From contig NZ_FNUC01000004.1 of NCBI RefSeq assembly GCF_900106035.1, positions 3,447,722 through 3,511,721 on the forward strand: a DNA stretch of 64,000 nucleotides. The letters are read 5' to 3'. The position numbers were made by a program, and so were the translations under genes. This DNA comes from Jiangella alba. Lineage in GTDB: Bacteria; Actinomycetota; Actinomycetes; Jiangellales; Jiangellaceae. The notes beneath the pieces were generated by a model that was not told the origin of the DNA, ran no database searches, and saw nothing but the letters and a program-made list of their open reading frames with translations. Shown piece by piece: positions 25,149-32,343 of the stretch; the first letter of the stretch is position 1, and every line of letters starts with the position of its first letter.

Positions 25149-25189
25149 GGTTGCACATATCAAATCAGTTGGTTGCGCATAGTGCAACC
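25149..25189 (+). promoter_or_regulatory. TTGCRCAT direct-repeat operator (copy 1)
   Basis: GGTTGCACAT (25149-25158) is repeated as GGTTGCGCAT (25171-25180), 22 bp apart on the same face. The second copy also forms the dyad GGTTGCGCATAGTGCAACC. The same pair recurs at 43582-43620 and, more weakly, at 46164-46202. Spacing of 21-22 bp is usual for AraC-type dimers, so the XylR-like regulator at 46226-47398 is the best candidate. IclR is the alternative because of the dyad. Confidence 0.55.
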
Positions 25190-25193
25190 AAAC

Positions 25194-25206
25194 ACAACGT
25201 TATAAA
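25194..25206. promoter_or_regulatory. LacI-type operator (ACAACGTTATAAA)
   Basis: ACAACGTTATAAA has the central CG dyad (TAyAACGTTrTA) typical of LacI/GalR operators. The same sequence with longer symmetry sits at 28883-28898 in front of the sugar transporter, and a degenerate copy CGACGTTGTAAA lies at 25272-25283. The LacI protein encoded at 27703-28737 is the probable ligand. Confidence 0.6.
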
Positions 25207-25271
25207 TGCGGCGCCAGAACCATTGACACCCTCCTGGCGGCGCCGCCAGCATGGGCGTCGGGCAAGTTTGC

Positions 25272-25283
25272 CGACGTTGTAAA
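25272..25283. promoter_or_regulatory. degenerate LacI-type operator
   Basis: CGACGTTGTAAA keeps the central ACGTTGTAAA of the operator at 25194-25206 but with a changed left half. It lies 78 bp from that site, a distance compatible with looping by a tetramer or cooperative binding. It may be a secondary site. Confidence 0.35.
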
Positions 25284-25408
25284 TGAGGGGCCCCGCCGCG
25301 TCGCATCGACCCGCCCGCACGGCCGAGGGTGATCGGCTCTCTCGGTAGTCGCATCCGTCGCGTCCTGCGCTGCGCGGGACGCCGGCGGACTCAGGACAGA
25401 GAGGATCA

Positions 25409-27601
25409 ATGGTGATGGCATCTCGCCAGAGACGAACGCACCGCGTTGGGTTCCGCCGACGTTTGGCGGCTCTCCTCGTCGTTGCGGCCACAGCAATGGG
25501 CGCCCTGGTGGCGGTACCACCGACAGTGGCGGCGGAGGCGCCATGGGTGAGCGTCGACGACGCCGGCTTCGTCACGTTCACCATCCCTGCCGACCAGGCA
25601 CAGAGCACGTTCGGCGACGTGACGCAGATCGTCGCGGAGGGCAACTTCGGCCCGTCGGCCAACTGGGCCCAGTGGGGTCTCACCCGGCGCGGCGCCAACT
25701 GGACGTCGGTGATGGGGCCGCTCGAACCCGGCCTGTACTACTACCAGTTCACCGCCGACGACACGAACGTCGTGAAGGACCCGACGAACCCCACGAGCGT
25801 GGCGTCGGAGCCGGAGTGGAGCACGCTGTTCATCCCCGGCGACTCGGCCGGCCTGCTGGCGGACGTGCCGGAGGGCCAGGGCGGAACCGTCGAGACGATG
25901 ACCTACCGCAGCACGGTGACCCGGGGGGAGCGGTCCGCGCTCGTGTGGACGCCGCCCGGCTACGACGCCGGCCGCAAGGAGCCGTACCCGGTGCTGTACC
26001 TGCAGCACGGGGGTGGGCAGGGCTACCGGGACTGGGTCGAGGTGGGCCGCGCCAAGCAGATCTTCGACAACCTCACGCTGCGCGGTGAGATGGAGCCGAT
26101 GGTCGTCGTGATGGGCGACGGCAACGTGCCGGACTTCCAGAAGGAGCTGCTGCGCAACATCGTGCGCGAGGCACGCCACGACTACAACATCTCCCGCCGG
26201 CCCTCCCAGCAGGCGCTGGCCGGCCTGTCGATGGGCGGCTACCAGACGTTGACCACCCTGTTCGAGCACCCGGGCGAGTTCGCCTACCTCGGTTCGTTCG
26301 CCGGATCCCGCGACGCTCCCCGCCTCGACGCCCGGAAGATCAACGAGGGCACGGAGCTGTTGCGCCTGTACACCGGCAACGTCACAGACGGTGCATACAA
26401 CCGCACCTACCGCCTTATGCGGCAACTCGACGAGGCCGGCGTCGAGTACCAGTTCGACGGCGTCAACCCGGATCGCGGCCACAACTGGAACGCGTGGCAG
26501 GAGAACCTGATCGACTTCGCGCCGCGGCTGTTCCAGGAGGTCGACGACGACGGCCCCAGCTCCGGGCACCTCCCGCTGGAGGGCGAGTTCAGTCAGCCTC
26601 CGGCCGGCACCACCCCGACGCCGTGGATCACCGAGGACGGGTTCGTCACGTTCGAGACGACGACGGCGTTCACGGACGCGCAGAACGTCACCGTGTGGGG
26701 CAACTGGGCGCCCGGCGGCAGCTGGATCCGCGTGGAGATGTCCCGCGTCGGCGACCGGTGGCGCGCCACCGTCGGCCCGCTGAAGCCCGGCTTCCACCAT
26801 TACCGGTTCATCGTCGACCGCGTGTCCACGAAGGACGCCTCGAACCCGACCCACGTCACCACGGAACCGACGTGGAGCACGTTCTTCATCCCCGGCGAGG
26901 AGGCGCGACTGCTCGCCGACGTGCCGGAGGGGCAGGGCGGCACCGTCGAGACGATGACGTACCAGAGCACCGTCGCGGGTGCCGAGCGGACGGCGTACGT
27001 CTGGACGCCGCCGGGGTACGACCCGGATCGGGCCGAGCCCTACCCGGTCTTCTACCTGCAGCACGGCGGCGGGCAGAACTACACCGACTGGATCGAGATG
27101 GGCCGCGCCAAGCAGATCCTCGACAACCATTACCTCGACGGCAACCTCGAGCCGATGGTCGTCGTGATGGGCAACGGCAACTCCTCGAACTTCACCAGGG
27201 AGCTGCTGGAGAACATCGTCCCGGTGTCACTCGAGCGGTACAACGTCTCCGACGATCCATCGCAGCGGGCGCTGGCCGGCCTGTCGATGGGCGGCGGGCA
27301 GACGTACACGGTGCTCAAGGCTCACCCGGGCGAGTTCGCCTACGTCGGGACCTTCTCGGCCGGGTTCGGCAGTGCCGCCGGGGTCGACGCCCAGGCCATC
27401 AACGACGGCACGACCCTGCTCAAGATCTATGTCGGCGACCCGACGGACTTCGTGTACCCGTCGTTCATGAGCTCGCTGACCGTCATGGACCAGCTGGGCA
27501 TCGACTACGAGTACGACGGGCCTACGCCTGGTCCGCACGGGTGGGACGCGTGGCAGCGGAATCTCGTCGACTTCGCGCCGCTGTTGTTCCGGCAGGGCTG
27601 A
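25409..27601 (+). CDS. secreted tandem esterase (two E-set plus CE1/EstD-like units)
   Basis: A 730-residue secreted protein: signal peptide (1-42), then two homologous units of about 352 residues each. Every unit has an N-terminal early-set beta domain resembling CBM48 (VTQIVAEGNF...GPLEPGLYYYQF and VTVWGNWAPGG...GPLKPGFHHYRF) followed by an esterase of the Fes/CE1 type. Nucleophiles lie in GLSMGG at Ser274 and Ser626, and the C-terminal His in RGHNWNAWQ and PHGWDAWQ. Both sites look intact. The ATG has GAGAGG upstream. Related enzymes remove acyl or feruloyl groups from plant xylan; the exact ester is unknown. Confidence 0.88.
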   Translation: MVMASRQRRTHRVGFRRRLAALLVVAATAMGALVAVPPTVAAEAPWVSVDDAGFVTFTIPADQAQSTFGDVTQIVAEGNFGPSANWAQWGLTRRGANWTSVMGPLEPGLYYYQFTADDTNVVKDPTNPTSVASEPEWSTLFIPGDSAGLLADVPEGQGGTVETMTYRSTVTRGERSALVWTPPGYDAGRKEPYPVLYLQHGGGQGYRDWVEVGRAKQIFDNLTLRGEMEPMVVVMGDGNVPDFQKELLRNIVREARHDYNISRRPSQQALAGLSMGGYQTLTTLFEHPGEFAYLGSFAGSRDAPRLDARKINEGTELLRLYTGNVTDGAYNRTYRLMRQLDEAGVEYQFDGVNPDRGHNWNAWQENLIDFAPRLFQEVDDDGPSSGHLPLEGEFSQPPAGTTPTPWITEDGFVTFETTTAFTDAQNVTVWGNWAPGGSWIRVEMSRVGDRWRATVGPLKPGFHHYRFIVDRVSTKDASNPTHVTTEPTWSTFFIPGEEARLLADVPEGQGGTVETMTYQSTVAGAERTAYVWTPPGYDPDRAEPYPVFYLQHGGGQNYTDWIEMGRAKQILDNHYLDGNLEPMVVVMGNGNSSNFTRELLENIVPVSLERYNVSDDPSQRALAGLSMGGGQTYTVLKAHPGEFAYVGTFSAGFGSAAGVDAQAINDGTTLLKIYVGDPTDFVYPSFMSSLTVMDQLGIDYEYDGPTPGPHGWDAWQRNLVDFAPLLFRQG
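25852..27360 (+). repeat. internal protein-level tandem duplication in the esterase
   Basis: The block around DVPEGQGGTVETMTY, the YPVxYLQHGGGQ segment, the MEPMVVVMGxGN segment and RALAGLSMGG occurs twice, offset by about 1056 bases (352 codons). Identity is high in the esterase cores and lower in the beta domains, so the duplication is not recent. Confidence 0.8.
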
Positions 27602-27623
27602 GTGACGGCTCAGCACGAGCGGA

Positions 27624-27653
27624 CGTGGCCGGCCGGCACCCCGGCCGGCCACG
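27624..27653. terminator. bidirectional terminator hairpin
   Basis: A perfect 13-bp stem (CGTGGCCGGCCGG paired with CCGGCCGGCCACG) with the 4-base loop CACC lies between the convergent esterase (stop 27601) and LacI gene (stop 27703). It has no long U-tract but great predicted stability, usual for high-GC actinomycetes. Confidence 0.75.
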
Positions 27654-27702
27654 CCGTCGGCGCCGAACCTCCGCAGCCGGCGCCGACGGCGCGGCCGCGC
27701 GA

Positions 27703-28737
27703 TCACCTGGCCCGGCCGGACCCGGTGGACTCGCGGGCGACGATCCGGAAATCGGGCTTGACGAGCAGCGGCGGAGGGTGTTCGCCGTCCTTCTCGTTGA
27801 TGCGCTCGACCAGCAGCTCGACCGCGGTCTCGGCGATCTCCGCGCGGCCGGGGTCGACGCTGGACAGGGAAGGAACGGAGAACCGGGCCTCGTCGATGTC
27901 GTCGAACCCGATGACGGCGACGTCGTCGGGAACCCGCCGGCCGGCGTCGCCGAGAGCGCGCAGCGCGCCCAGAGCGAGCGTGTCGTTGAGCGCGAACAGG
28001 CCGTCGAACCGGATGCCGGACGCGATGAGGTCGCGCATGGCCTCGGCGCCGTTCTCGCGGTGCCACGGCGCCACGGCGCGGACGAGCTGCGGATCGACGG
28101 GGATGCCGGCCACCTCGAGCGCGGCCTTGTAGCCACGCACCCGCAGATCGGACGAGCGGATCTCCTCGCGCTGGTCCGGGTGCGCGCCGATGAGCGCGAT
28201 GCGGCGCCGCCCGATCCCGAGCAGATGCTCGACGGCCGCCTGGGCGGAGCTGACGTTGTGCATCGTCACGTGGTCCGTGGGTCCGCCGAAGATCCGCTCG
28301 CCGAGCAGCACGAAGGGGAACCTGGGATGGATGAGGTGCCGGTCGGCCTGGCCGAGGCGTTCCGGACTGAACAGCAGCCCGTCGGTGAGGCGGAGCCGGC
28401 CGGCGCCCGTGACCGCGGCGATCTCACGCTCGCGATCGCCGCTGGTCTGCTCGACCAGGACGCCGAGGTCGTGCTTCTCCGCCGCCCGGATGATCTCGTC
28501 GGCCAATTCGGCGAAGTAGTTCTGCCGCAACTCGGGCACCGAAAGCCCGATGACCCCCGTGCGGCCGGACCGCAGCCCGCGCGCCGACAGGTTCGGCCGG
28601 TAGCCGAGCTCCTCGATGGCGGAGAGTACTCGCATGCGCGTCGACGGCCGGACGTGAGGGAAGTCGTTGATCACGTTCGAGACGGTCTTGATGGAGACTC
28701 CGGCCACCCGCGCGACGTCGTGCATCGTCGGGGCCAC
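27703..28737 (-). CDS. LacI-family regulator 1
   Basis: A 344-residue repressor. The N-terminal helix-turn-helix (MHDVARVAGVSIKTVSNVIN) with hinge (LSARGLRSGRTGVIGL) is followed by a periplasmic-binding-protein-like sensor (about 60-335; FDGLFALNDTLALGALRALG and VIGFDDID). The start is set at GTG 28737 because AGGAGG lies six bases upstream; more distant starts lack a ribosome site. It is divergent from the sugar importer and convergent with the esterase. LacI-type operators stand in front of both, so it probably represses both and responds to an imported sugar. Confidence 0.92.
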   Translation of the reverse strand: MAPTMHDVARVAGVSIKTVSNVINDFPHVRPSTRMRVLSAIEELGYRPNLSARGLRSGRTGVIGLSVPELRQNYFAELADEIIRAAEKHDLGVLVEQTSGDREREIAAVTGAGRLRLTDGLLFSPERLGQADRHLIHPRFPFVLLGERIFGGPTDHVTMHNVSSAQAAVEHLLGIGRRRIALIGAHPDQREEIRSSDLRVRGYKAALEVAGIPVDPQLVRAVAPWHRENGAEAMRDLIASGIRFDGLFALNDTLALGALRALGDAGRRVPDDVAVIGFDDIDEARFSVPSLSSVDPGRAEIAETAVELLVERINEKDGEHPPPLLVKPDFRIVARESTGSGRAR

Positions 28738-28743
28738 GTATTG

Positions 28744-28749
28744 CCTCCT
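28744..28749 (-). promoter_or_regulatory. ribosome binding site fixing the LacI 1 start
   Basis: A perfect AGGAGG on the minus strand, six bases before GTG 28737. It rules out the upstream ATG at 28782, which would add 15 residues without any ribosome site. Confidence 0.75.
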
Positions 28750-28836
28750 CGCTCCGGCGGCGCGCCCACGCCGCCCCTGCATTGTAGGGGCCGACCGGGC
28801 CTCCGACGTGGGAGGCAAGGGCCGGCCACGTCGGTC

Positions 28837-28865
28837 TTGACACGGGCGAGACCCGTTGCCATAGT
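28837..28865 (+). promoter_or_regulatory. promoter of sugar importer 1
   Basis: TTGACA (28837-28842), a 17-base spacer and CATAGT (28860-28865) form a strong vegetative promoter. Transcription should start near 28872, inside the LacI-type operators that follow immediately, leaving a leader of about 150 bases before the ATG at 29020. The leader (28900-29019) shows no riboswitch that I recognise. Confidence 0.7.
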
Positions 28866-28869
28866 CGGC

Positions 28870-28900
28870 TTTAACGCTAAATATACAACGTTATAAATAC
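28870..28900. promoter_or_regulatory. two adjacent LacI-type operators
   Basis: TTTAACGCTAAA (28870-28881) and TATACAACGTTATAAAT (28882-28898) overlap the expected transcription start of importer 1. The second is the best copy of the operator seen at 25194-25206. The first resembles TTGAACGTTAAA at 43527-43538 in front of importer 2, so two LacI proteins may act here. Confidence 0.6.
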
Positions 28901-29019
28901 TTCGCGGTAACCAGGCCCGGTGCGGGTGAGCGCCAGGAGCGCCTCGCCCTCAGCGCCGACCTCGGCCGCACGGCGACACGCCGATATCGGCGTCCTACGC
29001 ATCCCGAAGGGACCACGCA

Positions 29020-30393
29020 ATGAAGCGGAAGCCATTCTTCGCCGCGGCGGCGACGCTCGTCCTCGCCGGCACACTCGCCGCCTGCTCGTCCGGTGATGAC
29101 GGCACCACCAGCAGCGGTGGCGACGGTGGCGGTGGTGGGTCCGACGCCAGTTGCACGAACACCGTTCCCAAGGCCGACCTGCCGGTCGTGACGCTCTGGG
29201 CCTGGTACCCGAACATGGAGCTGGTCGTCGACAACTTCAACGAGCAGAACGACGAGGTCCAGGTCTGCTGGACCAACGTCGGCCAGGGCGGCGACGAGTA
29301 CGAGAAGTTCCAGACCGCCATCGCCGCGGGTACCGGCGCGCCCGACGTCGTCATGATCGAGGCCGACCGCATCCCGACCTTCCAGGTGCAGGACGCGCTC
29401 GTCGACATCAGCGACTACGGCTTCGAGGACGTCCGCGACGACTACAGCGAGGGGGCCTGGAAGGACGTCTCGATCGGCGACGCCGTCTACGGCGTGCCGG
29501 TCGACGGCGGCCCGATGGCGATGATCTACCGCAAGGACGTGTTCGCGCAGTACGGCATCACGCCGCCCACCACCTGGGCCGAGTACGAGCAGGCCGCTCA
29601 GACGGTGCGCGACGCCGGCGGGCCGCTGTTCGGAGACGTCGGCGCGAACGTGTCGGCCGTCATGATGGCCCTGCAGATCCAGAAGGGCGCCACCCCCTTC
29701 ACCTACGACAGCGCCGACCCGGAGAACATCGGCATCGCCCTGAACGACCAGGCGTCGAAGGACGTGCTCGAGTACTGGGGCGGCCTGGTCGAGAAGGGTC
29801 TGGTCGGCACGCAGGACCAGTTCACCCCCGAGTACATCTCGGGCGTCATCGCAGGCGACTACGCCACGTACATCTCCGCGGCCTGGGCGCCGGGCTACCT
29901 GACGGGGGCCGGCGTGGGCGAAGGGGCGGACTCGGGCCAGTTCGCGGTCGCACCGCTGCCGCAGTGGGATCCCGCCGACCCGGTACAGGTGAACTGGGGC
30001 GGATCGGCGTTCTCGGTGACCAGCCAGGCCTCGGACCCGGAACTGGCCGCGAAGGTCGCGTTCGGCATCTACGCCGACGAGGCGTCGCTCACCGACGGCT
30101 GGACCAACCAGGTCATCTTCCCGCTGAACCTCAACGCGCTCGACGACCCCGCCTTCGCCGACCTCGCCGTGGAGTTCTTCGGCGGCCAGCAGGCCAACAA
30201 GGAGGTCTACGTCCCGGCGGCGAACGCCTACGAGGGCTTCACCTACAGCCCGCTGCAGCAGTACTACTACGACGCCATGACGCAGCAGCTGGGCGCGCTC
30301 AACGAGGGCTCCATCAGCGGCTCGGACGCCGCGGACCGGCTGCAGGACGACGTCGTCGGCTACGCCGAGGAACAGGGGTTCACGGTTCAGTGA
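29020..30393 (+). CDS. sugar ABC transporter binding lipoprotein 1
   Basis: A 457-residue extracellular binding protein with signal peptide and lipobox LAAC (Cys22), a Ser/Gly-rich linker, then a family-1 fold (VVTLWAWYPNMELVVDNFNEQNDEVQVCW, DVVMIEADRIPTF, YGVPVDGGPMAMIYRKDVF). These features are typical of CUT1 oligosaccharide-binding proteins. It is the first gene of the importer 1 / GH51 / GH5 / dehydratase run, so arabino- or xylo-oligosaccharides are likely ligands. Transcription starts at the LacI-controlled promoter about 150 bases upstream. Confidence 0.9.
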   Translation: MKRKPFFAAAATLVLAGTLAACSSGDDGTTSSGGDGGGGGSDASCTNTVPKADLPVVTLWAWYPNMELVVDNFNEQNDEVQVCWTNVGQGGDEYEKFQTAIAAGTGAPDVVMIEADRIPTFQVQDALVDISDYGFEDVRDDYSEGAWKDVSIGDAVYGVPVDGGPMAMIYRKDVFAQYGITPPTTWAEYEQAAQTVRDAGGPLFGDVGANVSAVMMALQIQKGATPFTYDSADPENIGIALNDQASKDVLEYWGGLVEKGLVGTQDQFTPEYISGVIAGDYATYISAAWAPGYLTGAGVGEGADSGQFAVAPLPQWDPADPVQVNWGGSAFSVTSQASDPELAAKVAFGIYADEASLTDGWTNQVIFPLNLNALDDPAFADLAVEFFGGQQANKEVYVPAANAYEGFTYSPLQQYYYDAMTQQLGALNEGSISGSDAADRLQDDVVGYAEEQGFTVQ

Positions 30394-30403
30394 CCTGACG
30401 AGC

Positions 30404-30434
30404 GGGGCCGGCGCGTCGCCGGACGGCCGGCCCC
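30404..30434 (+). terminator. intercistronic hairpin after binding protein 1
   Basis: An 8-bp perfect stem (GGGGCCGG with CCGGCCCC) and 15-base loop follow the binding-protein stop and precede the permease start by about 35 bases. Such structures protect or attenuate the message, giving more binding protein than permease. A matching hairpin follows binding protein 2 at 42200-42226. Confidence 0.55.
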
Positions 30435-30470
30435 GGCCTCGACCTCACCCACAGACCTCGGAGCACGCGA

Positions 30471-31415
30471 ATGACCCTGCAGACCGCGCAGAGCGCGCCG
30501 CCGCGGGCCGAGCAGCCCGTACCCAGGAAGGCCAAGGCACCGCTGCGCGAGCAGCTGATCGGCTGGCTGTTCATCGGGCCCTTCGGTGTCGTCTTCCTCG
30601 CCTTCCTCGTCGCGCCCCTCGGCTACGCGCTCTACCTCAGCCTGTTCCGCAAGGCGCTGATCGGCGGGACGAGCTTCGTCTTCCTCGGCAACTACACGAA
30701 GGCGTTCACCGACCCCAGCTTCCTCGACGGCGCCTGGTTCGTCATCAGGTTCTCCCTCGTGCTCATCCCGCTCCAGATGCTCGTCTCGCTCGCGATGGCG
30801 CTCATCCTGGACATCGTCACGTCGTCGTTCGCCCGGTTCTCCCGGCTGATGATCTTCCTCCCGTATGCGATTCCCGCCGTCATCGGGGCGCTCATGTGGG
30901 GGTTCCTGTACAGCAAGAACTTCGGGCCGCTGGGCGACATCTTCGGCCTGTTCGGGGCCACGGCGCCGGACTTCCTCAGCCGCGGCGGAATCTTCTACGG
31001 CCTGCTCAACATCGTCACCTGGCAGTGGGCCGGCTACTACATGATCATCCTGTACGCCGCGCTGCAGGGCATCGATCCGACGCTGTACGAGGCCGCGCGG
31101 ATCGACGGCGCCAGCACCTGGCAGATCACGCTGCGGATCAAGATCCCGCTGATCACCCCGGCGTTGCTGCTCATCCTGGTCTTCGCGCTGATCGGAACGC
31201 TGCAGTTCTTCAACGAGCCACAGATTCTGCGCGATCTCGCCGCCGGGGCGATCGGATCGGACTTCACGCCCAACATGTACGCCTACCAGCAGGCGTTCGG
31301 CCTGGCGAACTTCAACTACGGATCGGCGATCTCGTTCGCCCTCGGCGGCGTCGTCTTCGTCTGCGTCTACGTGTTCCTGTTCGCCACCCGCAAGCGGGGG
31401 AGCTTCCTCTCATGA
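30471..31415 (+). CDS. sugar ABC transporter permease 1a (CUT1, MalF-type)
   Basis: A 314-residue permease. After a polar N-terminus of about 35 residues come six hydrophobic segments starting with LFIGPFGVVFLAFLVAPLGYALYLSLF. The EAA loop reads IDPTLYEAARIDGASTWQITLRIKIPLI, the canonical CUT1 sequence. It pairs with the permease encoded next (four-base overlap). No ATPase gene is in this operon, so a shared MsiK-type ATPase encoded elsewhere probably energises it, as is normal in actinomycetes. Confidence 0.92.
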   Translation: MTLQTAQSAPPRAEQPVPRKAKAPLREQLIGWLFIGPFGVVFLAFLVAPLGYALYLSLFRKALIGGTSFVFLGNYTKAFTDPSFLDGAWFVIRFSLVLIPLQMLVSLAMALILDIVTSSFARFSRLMIFLPYAIPAVIGALMWGFLYSKNFGPLGDIFGLFGATAPDFLSRGGIFYGLLNIVTWQWAGYYMIILYAALQGIDPTLYEAARIDGASTWQITLRIKIPLITPALLLILVFALIGTLQFFNEPQILRDLAAGAIGSDFTPNMYAYQQAFGLANFNYGSAISFALGGVVFVCVYVFLFATRKRGSFLS

Positions 31416-32296
31416 CCGTCCACCTCGACGCCGGCGCCCGCCGCCGGCGCGCCCAGCGCCACCTGCCGCTGCAGGTCCTGCTCGGGTTCCTGCTGGTCTA
31501 TTTCCTGGTGCCGTTCTGGTGGGTCGTCGTCAACAGCTCGAAGGACGCCGCCGGGCTCTTCGGCGGCGGCAACGCGCTGTGGTTCGCCGACGACGTCGAC
31601 TTCATCGGGAACCTCCGCGAGCTGTTCACCTTCAGCGGCGGGATCTACGCGCGCTGGTTGTTCAACTCCGCGCTCTATGCCTTCGTCGGCGGCGTCGGCG
31701 CCACCGCGCTGGCCGTGCTGGCCGGCTACGGGTTCGCCAAGTACCGCTTCGCCGGCCGGCGGTTCAGTTTCGCCGTCCTGCTGGGCGCGGTGATGGTTCC
31801 GGCCACCGCCCTGGTGATCCCGACGTTCATCCTGTTCTCCCGGCTGGGCCTGACGAACACGATCTGGGCGGTGATCCTGCCGTCGCTGCTCAATCCGTTC
31901 GGGGTGTACCTGATGCACGTCTACGCGCGCGACGCCGTCCCCGACGAACTGCTCGACGCCGCTCGCGTCGACGGCGCGGGGGAGGTGCGCTCGTTCCTCC
32001 AGGTCGCACTGCCGCTGATGCGCCCCGCGATGGTCACGGTCCTGCTGCTCTCGATCGTGGCCACCTGGAACAACTACTTCCTTCCGCTGGCGATGCTGTC
32101 GGACAACAACCTGTACCCCGTGACCGTCGGCATCGGCCAGTGGCAGGGCATCGCCTCGGCCAACAACGCCGGCGGCACCTCGCTCTGGAGCATCATCATC
32201 ATGGGTTCACTCGTCTCGGTCATCCCGCTGATCATCGCGTTCCTGACGTTGCAGCGGCATTGGCGCGGAGGCCTGGCCATCGGCAGCCTCAAATAG
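31412..32296 (+). CDS. sugar ABC transporter permease 1b (CUT1, MalG-type)
   Basis: A 294-residue permease starting at ATG 31412, which overlaps the previous stop (ATGA). It has six hydrophobic segments and the EAA loop VPDELLDAARVDGAGEVRSFLQVALPLMRPA. The C-terminal LTLQRHWRGGLAIGSLK end is typical of MalG-type permeases, whose tail contacts the ATPase. The longer upstream open frame is a shadow of the first permease. Confidence 0.92.
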   Translation: MTVHLDAGARRRRAQRHLPLQVLLGFLLVYFLVPFWWVVVNSSKDAAGLFGGGNALWFADDVDFIGNLRELFTFSGGIYARWLFNSALYAFVGGVGATALAVLAGYGFAKYRFAGRRFSFAVLLGAVMVPATALVIPTFILFSRLGLTNTIWAVILPSLLNPFGVYLMHVYARDAVPDELLDAARVDGAGEVRSFLQVALPLMRPAMVTVLLLSIVATWNNYFLPLAMLSDNNLYPVTVGIGQWQGIASANNAGGTSLWSIIIMGSLVSVIPLIIAFLTLQRHWRGGLAIGSLK

Positions 32297-32343
32297 GGCC
32301 CGCCCGCACCTGTGCCCCTCGCCCGTTGACCGATAAGAGGATC

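Larger units (their letters stand above)
25013..25408. other. 396-base regulatory region upstream of the tandem esterase
   Basis: No gene is supported here. The region holds two TTGCRCAT-type repeats ending in the 19-bp dyad GGTTGCGCATAGTGCAACC (25171-25189), a LacI-type operator (25194-25206), a perfect TTGACA (25223-25228), a 16-bp perfect palindrome CTGGCGGCGCCGCCAG (25234-25249) and a weaker LacI-type site (25272-25283). No -10 at good spacing from the TTGACA was found, so the start of transcription is open. Bases 25013-25140 show nothing recognisable. Confidence 0.6.

Noticed and set aside
25234-25249. 16-bp palindrome CTGGCGGCGCCGCCAG as a transposon end or attachment site
   Set aside because: No second copy, target duplication or recombinase gene is nearby; it is more simply a hairpin in the esterase leader region.
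28738-28818. upstream extension of LacI 1 including the ATG at 28782
   Set aside because: No ribosome site precedes it, while AGGAGG stands at the right distance before GTG 28737.
28900-29019. possible riboswitch in the leader of importer 1
   Set aside because: I looked for conserved cores of common riboswitch classes and found none; LacI-type operators already explain the regulation.
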